Under the pieces are notes generated by a model that searched no databases, was not told the DNA's origin, and was given only the letters and a program-made list of their open reading frames with translations. 64,000 nucleotides of DNA from Scytalidium lignicola (taxonomy: Eukaryota; Ascomycota; Leotiomycetes): positions 46,856 through 110,855 of the forward strand of contig NCSJ02000133.1 of the NCBI GenBank assembly GCA_002812745.2. The letters run 5' to 3'. The position numbers and the translations under genes were made by a program. Below are positions 48,515 to 63,252 of the stretch, piece after piece; within the stretch, counting starts at the first letter, position 1, and the number at the start of each line of letters is the position of its first letter.

Positions 48515-51500
48515 ATTTTAACNATACCCTTCAATAATAGTCAGAACAAGATACTCTGCTATAAAATCACCTTTATCCATTGTAATAATCTAGCTAATTG
48601 AATAAATACTTTATTACAGTATGATTAGCTACTGCCTAACTACACTATGCACAGGTTACATATTAAGAGTAAGATCTTGATAGGTTTCTTCTTATTGTAA
48701 GGTCGCTGATATACATTATGTTCTATGGCCTAAGCTGATTTACAATGAGAAAGGCTAATATCTACTTACATAACAATGTCTAATCAAACTACTAGAACTC
48801 TTAACATACATCTAAGCTGAATATAAAACGCTAATAATAAGAAAGTTAGATTACAAAAGAAAATAAGAAGTAAAGGGGCTATGGAAAATGTATATAATTA
48901 CAAGGCAATATATCATATAAACCTCAGAAGAGGCTATATTCAAAACCACTGCATGTTAAAAGGATAAGGTTTCTCTAATAAAAGGGTTATATCTGTTTAC
49001 AAGGCTTTCTCACAATCTGCTTTACTTTAAAAGCCAACAAGGTAAGATCTGTTAATTAAGAGGTTAAGATTATCTTTAGATCATTATCTTGGCTAGATTA
49101 CATAAGCTACATAACTTAATCATAAGGCTATGCCTTAATTCTAGGTAAAGTTATAAGATTTTAAACAATAGAAACATTTATAATTATAAGTAAACTCAGA
49201 TATAGTAGCTTATATGATTTTGATATAAGTTAAGTTTTATAAAGAAGATCTCAAGCAACAATTGACTAAGAAGAGGATTGATGAGTAAAAAACAAGATTA
49301 GCTGATTATACAAGATTATTTCTTAATTCTTAACCAAGGTTAAGAGAGTTAAAGCAAGCTAAGATATAAGATGTTAATAACTAGTATTTGTATATCTCAT
49401 AACCCTAGAAGAAAAGAACCTTTAGTAATTAGACTTTATACACTTTACTGCATTCCTTTCTTAAAGCTTATAATAATGAATGGAATAACAATTGTAAACA
49501 GCAAATAAGACAAGTATAATCAATATTCATATACTATGTATTTACAAATAAGGCTATATAACCTTTATACTATATTCTTCGAAATTTAATTCTAATAAAA
49601 TCAATTTATCTTCAAAAGCATTTACAAGACATTATTTTGCTTACATTTGACTCCTTCAAATAACTATTATTGACTTATACTATATTTACTTCTTATCCCC
49701 TTTAATATCTTACATAGAATACCTTCCTTTAATAACTTAATATCAAGATGATTTTGTAGTTAAAACTCTAAGTATAATCNAAAAGACTTTTAAAAACTAT
49801 AAGCTTATCTAATTTGTTATAAGAATCACAGATTATAATAACAACTTTATTTATAACAATGAAGTAGGAAATAATAATAACAACAACAACTTATTATCAA
49901 TCAAAGAGTTCTTAAATCCAGATTTACACTGTAAAATCTCAACACAAAACTATAATATTAGTTATGACTTTAAAAACCTTAATAAGCAAATACTTAATAC
50001 AAATAAAAGCTATATCAGCTTAAAACAATTAAGATTAAATAATGTTAAAAGATATACTCAAGGTACTCAAAGTATGTACAAGAACTCTTTATTACTATAA
50101 GAATTAACCTCTTGACTATATACAAACAAACTAGTAATTCTCAAAGACAACAAACCAAATACCTTTAACCTTCAAGTTATTAACATTTTTACTTATAAAC
50201 TAAGTTAGTAACTTAACTTGTTAAGTTGTAATATATAGTATAATCTTGAAAACAACTATTATGTTAACAAGAATAAATGCTTAATTCTTCAACTCAAGTT
50301 AGATAACTCAACTTTTACATTTATACTAACTTAAAGTAATCCTTCCTCTTACTATCACTTTACTAAGCTATTCAAAGATTAGACTAAACAATATAACAAT
50401 GATAAAACTATGCTAAGCATATCTGACAATCAAATATCATAAGCTTCTCTTATACAATTAGAGGAAAAGAACAAAGAAAAAGAGTAAAGAGAAAGGGNAA
50501 AAACAAAANGTATAAATAAGCTTAAGAAAGATATACTCTTAACTTTTGAAGAGTAAGAGAAGTTATCATCTATTACTTCTCTTAACTCCTCATAACTCCT
50601 TCAAGACAATGTTAAACTACTATGGACTTAAATAAATGAAAGACATCATCAAAGTAGAAGTGTTTACAATATATTAAAGGAGTTTAAGCAAAACTTCTTA
50701 CTTAATAATAAAGGCTAAAAAGAATCCACCAAAACTTTAATCACAAAATCTAATATTAATAAGCGCTATTTTTAGATTTGTAAAATACAAACTTAACAAC
50801 TAACTAATTATTAATCAAAAACAACTTAGTATTATATTGTATAAGATAAACAACTAAACAAACATAACTCTTAAGTTAATAAAAACAACATATAGATATA
50901 TATACTATTATCGCTTAATATAAAGTATTTTATAAACTTGTATATACTACTAAAATTGAAAATTACAAGAGTTCACAAGATATATCCTATCCAGTATAAT
51001 AAAACCAGAAAATCTTATAAGTACTTAGTTAATAATTATCCTCTTTAAATTAATAAAAATCAATTAACAATCTTATTCTACTTTACATTCCTCTTTAAGC
51101 TTATAAGTAATTAACTATCTTGAAAATTTCAAAAGAAAAGTTATTAACAGAATATAACAACATCATCTCTTAATCTTTTAAACTAAGCATAATCCAAAGT
51201 CGATTTTATACATCTTATAACCTTGATGAATAATAAGTAATACAATATCTTACAAACTTCTCAAAGCCTTTCTAGTCTCTTTACTTTACTAAGCTTAACA
51301 TTAAGTTATAAGCTCAAGTTACAAAAACAAAAGAAGAAATGAAAATACTTAAGCTTAAATTAGAAGACTAACAACAACAATTATAATTTTATAAACACTT
51401 AACATAATTATGATTTCTCTATATAACTAACAACAAAGACTTATAACCTGTAAAACAACGAAAATCACATTCAAAGCTTATTATAATACTAGTCATTTAC

Positions 51501-53017
51501 CTTAATAATATCATAAAACCTTGTTATAAAGAGTTATACACACTTATAACATCTTCAACTATTAGCCTTAAGCTAAACGATCTTTAAGCTAAGACTAATT
51601 ATGGATATACTTCAACCTTTCTCAACAATAACTATTAACTAACCTCATTAACTTTTCAAAAACCCCTTGTTAAAGAGTTAACATCAATTACTAAATATCA
51701 AGAATAACTTGTTTATAAAGTTCTTAAATACATAATGATTAGAAATAAAACTACATTTAACCTTAAATTCCAATTATCATATATCTTAAAAGCCCTTGAT
51801 CAACTAATCAATTTACTAAACATTGTTTTCAACAACAAGTTATCAACTATAATAACCACTTAAAAGCTAAGTCATAAATATAATATTATAACTAAAAGTC
51901 AATTAAAGAAAAATATCTCTATCAACCTTATAACTCTTATATCAAGGGTTATACCATTAAAGAGTTATAATAATAATAACAATGATTTGAGTTATAACAA
52001 TCTTAATATCTATAATAACAAAGATTTTAATAAAAATAAGCAAGAAACCTTGAGTATAAGAAAGTTATAGTTAAAAGAAGATAAGTAACACTTAATAGTA
52101 TAAAAGAAAGAGAGCAAGCCTTAAGACTAGATCTTTCTCTAATTTCCAAACAAGACTTCAAATACAATACAAACACACTTAATTATAATGTAGAAGAAGA
52201 AAGTAACAGTTAAAGCAAAGAACAAGAAATCAAAAGATCTAACATCACAATTTAAACCTTGGCAAGGTTAACCTTAAAAGCTAATTAATCCTTTAAACAT
52301 TAGCTTTAAAAGTGAACAATCTATCCATAAAACAGTTTATCTTAATACTATAAGGCTAAAGCCTTAAATAATGTACAATTGATCTATACCAGAGAAAGAT
52401 AAGTTTAAACCTTAACTAGCTTATAAGACTATTTAATACTCATATCACAATGTTATAAAAGCATATAAAAAAACTATCTGTAAACAATAAAAGAGGATAT
52501 AATATTAATCAAGTTAAAAGAGAAAAGTTACTTATTAGTAAAGATTTATAAGGTTATACCTAGTCAAAGTAAAGATAAAATCTACATATACTATTTAACA
52601 AAGTTGAAAAGGATATACAATTATACCTTATTACATTAAGCTTAACAGTGCTAATTGTATAATAATGAATAAGCATAATACTCTACTTACTTAACCTTTC
52701 CAAAGCTACAAACTAATTAATTTTATTTTATAACATAATTATACACATATATAAATACTACTATTCTCAACTAAGTAAGCAAAAAATAAGAAACATTAAA
52801 CTTAGTAAGTTCAGTTACTCATAATCAACTTAATAGTCAATAATATTATATAACTTAAGAAATCTAAACACAATTTATTTCTTATTTACTTTAGTTTCAA
52901 ATGTTCTTAACAAGTAAGTTGTACAATTTTATTTTAAATGTCTACATTCAAATGCCTTTTCTTGATTTATTCCTTAAATCAACGATAATTAAAGATTATA
53001 TAATTAACCTTATCTCT

Positions 53018-53035
53018 TCCTCCTCCTCCTCCTCC
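53018..53035 (+). repeat. (TCC)6 microsatellite
   Basis: Six TCC units in a pyrimidine-rich stretch (53,013–53,049). On the minus strand it would read as a run of Glu or Gly/Arg codons, as found in acidic gag-like N-termini, but no protein can be assigned. Confidence 0.6.
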
Positions 53036-56000
53036 TTCTCTTCCTCATCTTTAACATATTTAAGTTCTTTACATACATAGAACAGAAAAGCTCCTTAACA
53101 TTACAATACTACTAGTACTCTGTTAAAAATGTAATAACAACTTTAAAAGATGTCAATTCACAAAGTTAACAAACCCTTAGTATATAATGCTTCTTAAGTA
53201 CAATTTTGCTTACTTTATAATGTTAAATATATAATTGAATAACTTATAATTTATAAATGATTCCTTGATATAACATCATATAATAGTATAATACTAACGT
53301 TTGTAAGTTGTCTTATACATTGTATACTATACTTTAATAATATACTAAACATGCTTACATCAGAATTCTACTTAGGTATAATCATATATAATATTATTCA
53401 AAACCCTGATTCATGTTTAATTAATCTAAACAAGGTAAATAAAATGCAAGCAAGTCGCTTGGCTATACTATAATACTTATGAACATACTATAAATGATAA
53501 GGCTAAAATAAAGGAAAGAGACCTCTAAATACTTAATGCATAACATTACTTATTACAACTACTATCACAAGTCATATTTAAAATATAAATTATAAAAGCT
53601 TATACAATAGATTAAAGCATTCTAAACATTAATATATACATAAAGAACTAGGATTTAAGAGGAATTGCTATATTCATATATGATGTTATACCTAATCAAA
53701 CTTCTTTTCATATAGTAAAACATATCCTATTTATATTACTCTCCTCTACTTTATAAAGAATCTACTTACTTCTTTATTTAATATATTTAATCATATATAC
53801 AAGTGCTTATTCCTTTAAAATTTCAACCTTACTCAAAATCATCTGTTATTATTCTATATACCTTGTCGAATATATCTTGAAAATGACNAAAACACAAAAA
53901 ATACTATCAAATAATCAATAGAAAATATGAATAAGACAATTAAAGAGGTTATACTATTAAGGAGAATCAAAATAGAATAAATGAATACTAAGGAAATACA
54001 CAATCATATTCAATATAAAGCAATTTATTTTAATGTATATACAATTATTAACTTGTTTAAAGCAAATATTATATATCATACAAACAATACTAATAACAAT
54101 ATAATTGTTTATATCAACATTAAACTTTAATATAAAAATGAATTTGAAGCTTTTACAATTTACTTCTTCAAGAGAGAGAAAATAATATATTATATAAGTA
54201 TAGAAGAAAACCACAAATCAACAAAGATAAATTTACTTAAACAAACAAAGGAACTTAACCAGTATACTTACTTATCAAAGGAAAAATTTAACTTATTATA
54301 AAAAGAATATTAAAAAGTCTAAACCTCAATACTTAAATGAAAATAGTTTTTAATAATTAAGAATTAAAAAACAATCAATTATTACTAAAACCCCCTTTTA
54401 CTTATTACTCTGTTTATTAGCCAAAAATACACCTTAATTCTTAAGTTTTCAATCTGTGTTATTATATAGCCTATCTGTTCTTAAAGTAATTCTCTGTCAT
54501 TATATATTAATGTCTCTTTGAATAATACATCATATTTAAGGTCATAATACTCTACCTCTAATACTTTATATACCTTAAATACAACAAGTAATAATAAGCC
54601 TTCAAAGTAACTTAACTATTATAACTTAATCTAAAGTTTACTTTGTTAATTATAGTAAAAACGTTCTAGATAATACAAAGGAGGTTAAAATTACTTACAA
54701 CTTAATGTTAATTCTCATTGTTTATCAAATCTTATATTAACATTCTTAGACAATAAATTCAAATATCATTAACAACAATAACATATTACTATTAAAATTC
54801 TAAATTATTAAAATATAAGAAGGAAAGATTTACAAGATAAAGGTTAAACAATATTATTTACATAAAGAAATGACCAACATTTATATCAACAAAACTTTAA
54901 TTAAGAGAACCTTAAATTCTGAATCTCTTGTTAATTCTAAGTATTTATTTATAATATAACTTTATATATCTTTACTTCTTTATCTAGATTACTATCTTAT
55001 CTTCTCCTCTTGTCTATAGAATCTCCTCCATTTACTTACTTAACCTCTTATCTCAGATTTTGTTCTTCAAATCTTAAGTCTTATATACACTATCATGCTT
55101 AGAAAGGAATCACCTTTAAAGTCAAGATCAACATAATATAAACTCAAATTAACATTATCAACATTAACCTTTAATTCTTTTAATTCTTCTTTAATGAGTA
55201 ATCTAGATCTTATCCAAATATCTTTCTACTTAAGACTTAATCTATTAAAATAAACTAATTAGTACTTAAAAGGATTATATACTAAACTATTCTATATCAT
55301 CTATCTTCTTAATAACAAATCTTATTATAACTATTCGTCTAATAATTAATCTAATAAAATAAAGAACTAATAGCATTATAACAATTACAACTAAACGTTA
55401 CTCCTTTATAGTCATTATAAAGGTTATTAAGTAAGTCATAGTTAAAGAATAAAATGAAGTTATATATTAAAAAACTAATTAAAACAAATCCTTAAGTTAA
55501 TAGCTAAAAAGAAAAGAGAATTAAATTAAAGTTACTTAGAAATAAACTACTTTATATAGTTTAAGCATAATTTTCTGATATCAACACATCAAGGTTATAA
55601 TATAACATTAATCATAACTTTTATTGTACATTCTAACTTCTATTATACTACTTAACCTTAACTTTTATAACTTAATCCTTAACATCAACACCTTAAAAAT
55701 AATATAAGAGTAATGAAATACCTTGTTATACATGAATACAACAATTATACTACTATTATTATTAAGTATATTTGTTTACCTTAACTTAATATACTTAACT
55801 AAAGTAAATTACTAATATATAACAATCCTTTATAAGCCTGATTAAATTGTTAATTTATTTTAACAAATAATCATTAACCACATTATTCATCTAATCTATT
55901 CTAATTGTAAGTAATAGTTTTAATAACTAAGCAATAAAGAAGATTATTTAAATTCTATTATTACAACATTTAAAGGATAACGTTTATAAATTGTCTTATA

Positions 56001-57033
56001 AGTTATACATTATGCTTAAACTATATACTAAACTTATATTTACCTCTTTCTCTTGTAGAACTTATAAAAGTATACCTTGTTTTAGACTATGTTCATAATC
56101 AAACTCTTAAATGTCAAGAATTACACAGAGTATATTCAAAACTTCATTAACCTAGAGATTATTTTTATAAAATGGACTCTTTAATATCTTCCTTATCTAA
56201 GCTAGGATTAACTGGGATCTTCTTGAAAAGAGTTAGAAATTCAAAGTTTATAGTATTGTAATCAGGTTTTCAACAAGAACTTGAAGTTTCAAGTTATAAA
56301 TTGTACACCGAGTAAGATCTTAATTCTGAGAAAGCTAACAAGCTCAATGTATTATCTATGACTTTACCAGCCCAAAAGTTGTCATAACTTACACTAGAAC
56401 TCGTTTATGCAATTATAACCTTCTTCTTACTAGAATTAGCAACTGCATTGTCATTCACATGTTAATATCTATACAATGTACTTGAAAAATAATATATAAG
56501 GCCGTTGAAAAATCAACAATAACATAATAATGAGAAGTATTATACTTTCTTATTATTATTGGAGAAAGACTTTCTGGACTATATCACTTGTCTTTGTTAT
56601 AGTAGCTTGTACTATATTCCTAAGAGAAATGCTTCTCAATATATCCTAAAGTCATGATAGTCTATTTGCATGGACTACTCTTGTAATACTCACCATGTTT
56701 AGGAGATAAGGCTTAATCGTTATCTTCTTGCATTTTTTAGTATTATTGTATTTCACATGGCAATGAAATGCTTTTAGCAACGCTAAGACTATGCATAATT
56801 TCTAGAACTTTTATCGTTAAGAGAGTTTAGACTATGCAGTTTATTAGTTATTGAATAGAATTACTCATTGACTAGAATATGTATGACTAGGTTACTCTTC
56901 TACTAGCAGACAATTTATACACTAAGAATGGAGCAAACACTTATGTCCTTATATTAAAATGTCAATAAAGATGTTAACAAAGATTAAATTCATGGAGTTG
57001 ATATTGTATAATACAATCAGGTAGTTAAATAAA

Positions 57034-57402
57034 ATTAATGAAGAAAACGGTAGATTATTTCAATGCTTATTTTGTTATATTAAGATCTAGGCTGATTTTG
57101 AAAAGATTGATGGTAAATATATATCTATGTTTCTAACGACATAACATGACTTTAAAGAGGGGAAATCAGACCTAGATATAAAATGGCAAAACTATATTAA
57201 TCGTTATATTAAAGGATTTGAAAAATTTAACGAGGTTAGTTTTGAACTTAGATCAATTCAAGTTGTATTCAAGTGAGGATGTGATTTTAAGTTTAATATG
57301 CTCATAACTTCTCTAGAGAGAAAAGATCTGTTGAAAATAAGTAAGACTTTACGTTTGAAGGATAGTGATAAGAAGACTAATACAATATAAAAGGCTATAG
57401 AA
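57034..57402 (+). pseudogene. Relic reading frame of unknown origin
   Basis: One frame shows about 123 codons with only four stops and normal-looking composition (for example KWQNYINRYIKGFEKFNEV and LITSLERKDLLKISKTLRL). The stops are TAG, TAA, TGA and TAA, consistent with changed Trp, Gln and Arg codons. I do not recognise the family. It probably belongs to an old mobile element. Confidence 0.4.
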
Positions 57403-60400
57403 GAGNTTTTTTAGCCGAAGGTAAGAATAGTATATAAGATGTAAAGATCCACTGGAATTATATGAAGATAATTATGAGAATTATGATTAAATATATCAAA
57501 ACCTTAAGGTGTATTATTATAAAGTATAAGAGATTGAGATAATTGCCTCTTAAAGAATAATTTGTTTTTAAACATTCCTTTTACTACTTTTTAGGAAATT
57601 GTTCTTGAAGAATAAATTGATCTTGTAGGATAATTAAAGTATATCATAAGTGTTTTTTTTCTTCTTCTTAGTCTTTAGTTTAATAAGTAAAGCTTATTAA
57701 AGTTTAAAGATAGATTAACACNTTTTTATAATAAAAAGTAAGATAAAATAAAATAAAATACACTTATAAAAAAAATAAGCTTCACAAGTCATTTATATTG
57801 TCTGAGTTTAAAACTTAGAAATTCTAATCATAAACATTTTTACACAAGCTTAACTTTTGTCATTATTTATTTACAAAAGCATATAATACTCTTCTTTGTC
57901 TGATTTAATGTGATAATGCTTAGTTCTCCTAATTTACTTATAAGAATACTATTTTGATTTTGTTCTAAAGATACTTAGTTCAACAACTGCCTCCTTTAAA
58001 CTAAATATCATAAGACAGATACATAGCTCTTGATACAATTTGTATCTAGAGATATAACTGGATCTACCTCTAACTTGTAATCGCAGTTGTGCACTTGTTA
58101 TAATTTCTTAGTCTGCCTTTGCTTGTATAGTAAGTTGGCTACCCTAAGTACTTAACAATCAAATTCTTGCATATGTTGATTATTATACATATTAAAATAT
58201 ATATACATGTCCNTTTTTTATTATTTTATAATTTTATAGTCTTAAGTTGTAATATCTTTTGAATTGCTGCTAATCAACTTGTCATAATCCTAAGGGTTAA
58301 AAAAGTAAAAAGTGAAGAATAAACATATTAAANTTTTTTCACTTTACTTTGTTCTTCNTTTTTTTAATCTTGTTTAGGTTAAAATGCATAAATAAAGTCT
58401 TTTACATTAATGTTGAGTAAGATATACAATTCCTCAAAATTGTAACTTGTCCTTGTAAGATTTTGCCTTAAGAGTATATAACATTCTTGTTCTTTGTTTT
58501 TATGAAAAGTATATTTGAGGTCTTTAAATATAAACATTATTTTTAGACTTCTTCTATATATAAATACATTGAGCAATAAAATATAATACTCTTTGTCATA
58601 TAGTTTCTTGTTAGAATAGCTTTTAGTATTAATTCTACACTATAGTTTATTAATAATATGTTTAAAACAAGCTAAGAATTATATGATTAATTATAACCTC
58701 TTAGTTATTAAAAATACTTAATAGAATTGTCAGCAAATGACAAGTCATTAAACTACTTTAACTTTAAGTAATACTCTTTGCATCTTTCTAATAGTATAAT
58801 CTAATTTAAGACTGTTAGGATATCTAAAAACCCTTATTTTAACATTGTCTTTTAAGTGATGAGTTTATTAACTTTCTTCTTAATTATGAGTATAATCATG
58901 AGGAAGTTTCTTTAAGCTAGGTTTATTTTTACATTAAGTTATATCGTTGATTTGATAATTCAACTCTTTGCAGAAGTGTTTTAAGTCGTTCAGAGAATAA
59001 GCACTTAACTTCAATGTTACTTCATCTTGATTGACTTTACTTTACTAAGTAGATATAATAGAAAAGAGATACTAAATTGTATTAGTAAAGATAAAGTTAT
59101 TATTCTTAATTTTCTCAGGTAATTCTTGTTTATTACAAAACTTATAGTTATACTTAAGAAGTTCTAAACATAACTAAATCCATTGTACAAATATTACTCT
59201 TTAACCTTTTACAATATTGTTAAATTTAAAGATATCAAACTAGTGTAAAATAAGACTTTAAAAGTTTTACTACTCAAACAAATGCTATTACTATATAAGT
59301 AGATTGATTATATTGTTATATTGAATTTAGTTGGTAATGTTTTTATTCTCTTAACATTTTGTGAATTATTATTCGAAGTTGTGATAGTAAATGTTCTTAG
59401 CAGTATATAGAGTTTTCACTATGTTGAAGAAACATCTTAGTAATGATATAATAATGTTAATAGTATAAGACTTTGATTTAACAACTTAAGTTATGAAAAA
59501 TGCATTATATCAAAAGCTAGATTTGAAGGGTAGACTAAGTAAGTAAATTTAAATAACTTAGAATTAAGAATATGTATAATATTTTAGTATTGAAGTTAAA
59601 GAGTTAATTAATTATGAATTGTAATTCATTAACCTATGGTTATATCAGGTAAGCATTGACAAGGTTAATATAAACATGAGTAGTACATCTCATTTAATAT
59701 ACAACATTTACTTTTAACAAATGATATTTAGTAATAGCATTAACTTTGTTTGATAACTACTAACCTTAGTTCATTATTAAGAAAACTATATTTTAAACAT
59801 AGTTATTATAACTTTGATAATAACATTGTACAAGTCTATTAAGCAAATTATTCTAAATAATTAAGATTGAAAATGATGAAGTAATTATGTAGTAGTAATA
59901 CACTAAAATCTTCTATTTCTAATTTAATAAGCTTGTTTTCTTCATTAAGTTTGTTAAAGGTTAAACATACTTAGTAAATTTAATGTTCTAGTATATTATA
60001 CATATTTGAGTTAATTCTCATTTGAATGATATTAACTTATGAAATGCTGAACATGCTTGTTTAATTTGCAGATGAACTTGATTAAGGGAAAAGAATTGTC
60101 TAAACTCCTTTAAAGGGTATACTAAATCGTTGTAAAGAGTATAATCAAAACAATGTCCTCATTTCTGATATCAACTGTGGTTTGTAGTAAACAATTATGT
60201 GTAGTATTACCTACATAGCTTGCTAAGCTAGTTTTCTTTTACTTTTCTACAATTTTGAACCCCTTTATTTATAACCTTTCTCATTTGATTTTTGAAAGGT
60301 TGTTTTTAGTATTAAGTATATATTTAAATTGATGACAAAAGGATATTGAGTTTAGTCTATCAAATAGGCAGTGAGAATCTAGTATACTTTTGCTTAAAAT

Positions 60401-60516
60401 ACTATTTACACCAGAGTTAGAGTAGACATGTGATAGCTTAACAGATTTCATTCTAGAATTAAGGATTTTTTCCTTCTAAACTAGTATACTGCTCTCTTAT
60501 TGTGATGTACTATTAT

Positions 60517-60875
60517 TGTTACAGGTTTTACCGCAACACGCTAATTGGTGTAGGCCTGAGGCTCGGTACAGGTATGTTGTACAAGAGAACCTGATAATTA
60601 GACGGTCACGTGATAAGGACTTGGGACTTGGGGGGTCTAGGGTCCATTAGTTTGGGACTTAAGGACCTGGGGGTCTAGGGGTCTAACTATATTTCATTAT
60701 CTATATAAGCATACTGTAAGAACATGAGAGTAGACTCCTTGTGTTCAATTTAAATACATTACTAAATTCTACCTTTGACTTAATTGCTTGCTTGTATGTT
60801 ATATATTTTTGTTATCCTTGAACATCTACTTTACCCTTGACTATCCAATAACCTAGATAATGTAGTTTTGTAACA
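60517..60875 (+). repeat. LTR (5' long terminal repeat of a retrotransposon)
   Basis: This 359-base segment starts TGTTAC and ends GTAACA, the TG…CA inverted ends of an LTR. It contains a GC-rich part (about 60,530–60,680) and a TATATAAG box at 60,701–60,708, suitable for the LTR promoter. The internal gag and pol relics follow immediately. A second copy is not in the window, so it is the 5' copy of an element running off the right edge. It retains far more GC than the internal part. Confidence 0.68.
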
Positions 60876-60950
60876 TTTTAAACATTACTTATCTTGATAA
60901 ATCAGGATTTAGGAATAAACACATCAGTAAATAACAATAATAAACAATAA

Positions 60951-62360
60951 CTTGAAGAAAGTTCTGAAGAAGGTTTTGAAGAAGAATCTAAAGAAGGATC
61001 TAAAGAAGTATTTAAGAAAAGTTTGGAAGATAATTCTGAAGAAGACTAAGGTGAGGATTAGACTATTAAGGAAACTGATATTTAAGAAGGAATGTTAGAG
61101 GAAGTTATTATGCTGTTAAAACAATCTACTAAGTTAACAAAAGAATTAATTGTTGGAGAATTGTCAAGAACTTCAAAAAAAAAAGCTAATACTTTTATTA
61201 CCTAAACTTAACCTAGAACTAGTTTAAATACCAAGAGCTTTAAGCTTAGACCTTAATCCAGACTTTAAACCAGAAGACAATGTTGAACAAGTTTTAATAA
61301 TAATACTTAGAAAAGTCAAAATCACCAGGCTAGACTTGTTCTATAAGGATAAAAAGAAGCTTAAGGTATACCTTGTACAGACAAGAACTTATTTAGTATT
61401 GAATAATTATCTATTACTTAAAGACATGTATAAGGTTTTGTAAATATTAACATATTTAAGAAGAATAGTTAAGACTTAGTTTTAACCTTTTAAGGACAAA
61501 TAGTTCATAATGAATAAGGGAATGATAAACTAAGGGATAAGAAACATTATTAAGAGTTAGGCTAATTATATAGAAGAACTTAAACACTTATATAAGGATG
61601 TTAATGAAAAAAGGAATGTTAAAAGATAATTAACTTACCTTAGACAAACTAAAACCTCTAATGAGTATATAATACTTTATTGCTAATATGTAGTATTAGT
61701 CAACTAAGGAAAAGAAATATATATATACTAGTATAAGATCAAATTAAAGGACTTCATCAAAGAAGAATTATACTAATAACTTATAATCATTACATTTAAT
61801 ACTCTTATTGATTTGTCTATTAAGATTAAAAATAAACAATATAAGATGATCTTGGACAAGAAGAATAAATCTTATTTTAATTGAAGAAAGACTAACAACA
61901 AGAAGGATTATGAAAACCTTATAAAGTTAAATGCTATGAAAAAAGGAAAGACTTTCAAGGAAAAAGNAAAAGAAGCATTATGAAGTAAGAAACAAAAAGG
62001 AAAATTCTTTTAGAATCTCTTTTGAAGAACTTGATAAAAGAAGNAAAAAACAAGTTATGTTTTAAATGTAAACTTTCTAAATATATAATAAATACCTATA
62101 AGAAAGACATTAAGTTAAGCTTGTTAGTTAAAGTCAAAGCTATAAGAATCCTGAGAATTATAAACATTTCTTCTAAGTCCTTAAAAGAGGAAAACTTAGA
62201 TAAGGAAGAAAACTCCTTAGAAGAAGCAGAAGATCATGAAGACTTGATAACCATACTAAAGCTTATTGTTAAAACTAATGTGGATGAAATGGCAATGACA
62301 AGAATCTTGGAAACAAGTTTTATACTAATAAGAAGGACTTGGTATATAAGATATCTTTAG
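60951..62360 (+). pseudogene. gag relic with a mutated zinc knuckle
   Basis: The 5' end (60951–61047) is a Glu/Ser/Lys-rich repeat, like the acidic gag N-terminus. The retrotransposon gag core is visible at 61,329–61,500 (RLDLFYKDKKKLKVYLVQTR). The nucleocapsid knuckle is at 62,058–62,099 as CFKCKLSKYIINTY: two Cys remain, while the His and the last Cys are both Tyr. His-to-Tyr and Cys-to-Tyr are single C-to-T or G-to-A changes, the expected RIP outcome. Stops interrupt the frame many times. Confidence 0.72.
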
Positions 62361-63252
62361 AATCAAAAGGAGGTTGTTAACCTAAATAAATAAAGATTTA
62401 TACTAAGAGTTAGTAGAATCTGGATAATTATACTAGTAAAGTTTAAGGTTATACTGATAAAGCAATATCTTATTTTTAGAGAATTATTAGTTTTAAAATA
62501 TTATCTTATGATTAGTATAAGAGGATTAAGAGGATAAGAAATCTTGGACAGAAGTCAACTTTATAAAACTAAATAATAAGAAGAAGCAATTATCAAAGAA
62601 TAAGAACTTAATCTTGAGGGTCTTACTTTAGTTTATAAAACCAACTTCTAAAGTATTATTATAAAGAAAAAATCATATGAATTCTTCTTGTTAGTAAAAA
62701 GAACTTAAATTCAAAATGACTTTGATCAAATGCTTAAGAACACTTGGATAATGATAGAAGAAAGATTAAGCTATATCTTGTAAAGATAATATAATTTACA
62801 ATAAGAAGGATTTCTAATAATAACATTTTAATAAGAATATTTAAAAGTAAAAATATAATATAAGGAAATCTAAGGTTTAGGAAAATCAGTAGAACAATTG
62901 CTTGAAGTTGAACAATATCATACTTAACAAGTATAAAAGAAACTAGTAAAAATTATTATCAGACAAGTTAATTAAAACATAAAAGCTTTGCTTATGGTTA
63001 ATGAACTAGAGGAGAATTCATTACCTTTAGAAGTACTTATTATATTATTNAAAAAAAGATAAGTTGATATAAAGAATTAATTAACAGTTCAACTAAGAAA
63101 TAATAATATACCTTTTGAATTTTATAAGAAGAATTCTTATGAAAAGTAATACTTTTATTACTAGGATAAAGGAATGCTTAAAGAACAAAATGGTAAAATA
63201 AGTATAAAATATATATACCTTCATAAACAATAAAAGCTTAGATAGACTAAGA

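Larger units (their letters stand above)
48515..60516. other. AT-rich, gene-free tract with RIP-like decay
   Basis: Twelve kilobases of very AT-rich sequence begin exactly where the PKS homology ends. No intact gene, tRNA or rRNA is apparent. Most open frames are under 90 codons, with frequent TAA, TAG and TGA stops and abundant TpA. Fragments look like former coding sequence on the + strand, for example about 50,460–50,780 and 57,034–57,402. This pattern is typical of repeat-induced point mutation (RIP) of transposon DNA in ascomycetes; recognition of the original elements was not possible for most of it. Nine N characters occur, mostly beside A or T runs. Confidence 0.6.

Noticed and set aside
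53957..54214. 85-codon frame in AT-rich DNA
   Set aside because: Composition dominated by Ile, Asn, Tyr, Phe and Lys as expected from random AT-rich sequence.
56450..56720. Possible copia-type integrase relic
   Set aside because: One frame faintly resembles an integrase core, but expected acidic residues are not explained by C-to-T changes, so the match is too weak.
58379..58576. 65-codon frame in AT-rich DNA
   Set aside because: Same reason; no recognisable motif.
48515..60516. AT-rich tract as mitochondrial DNA
   Set aside because: No rRNA, tRNA or respiratory gene fragments were seen, and stops and substitutions fit RIP-degraded nuclear transposons better.
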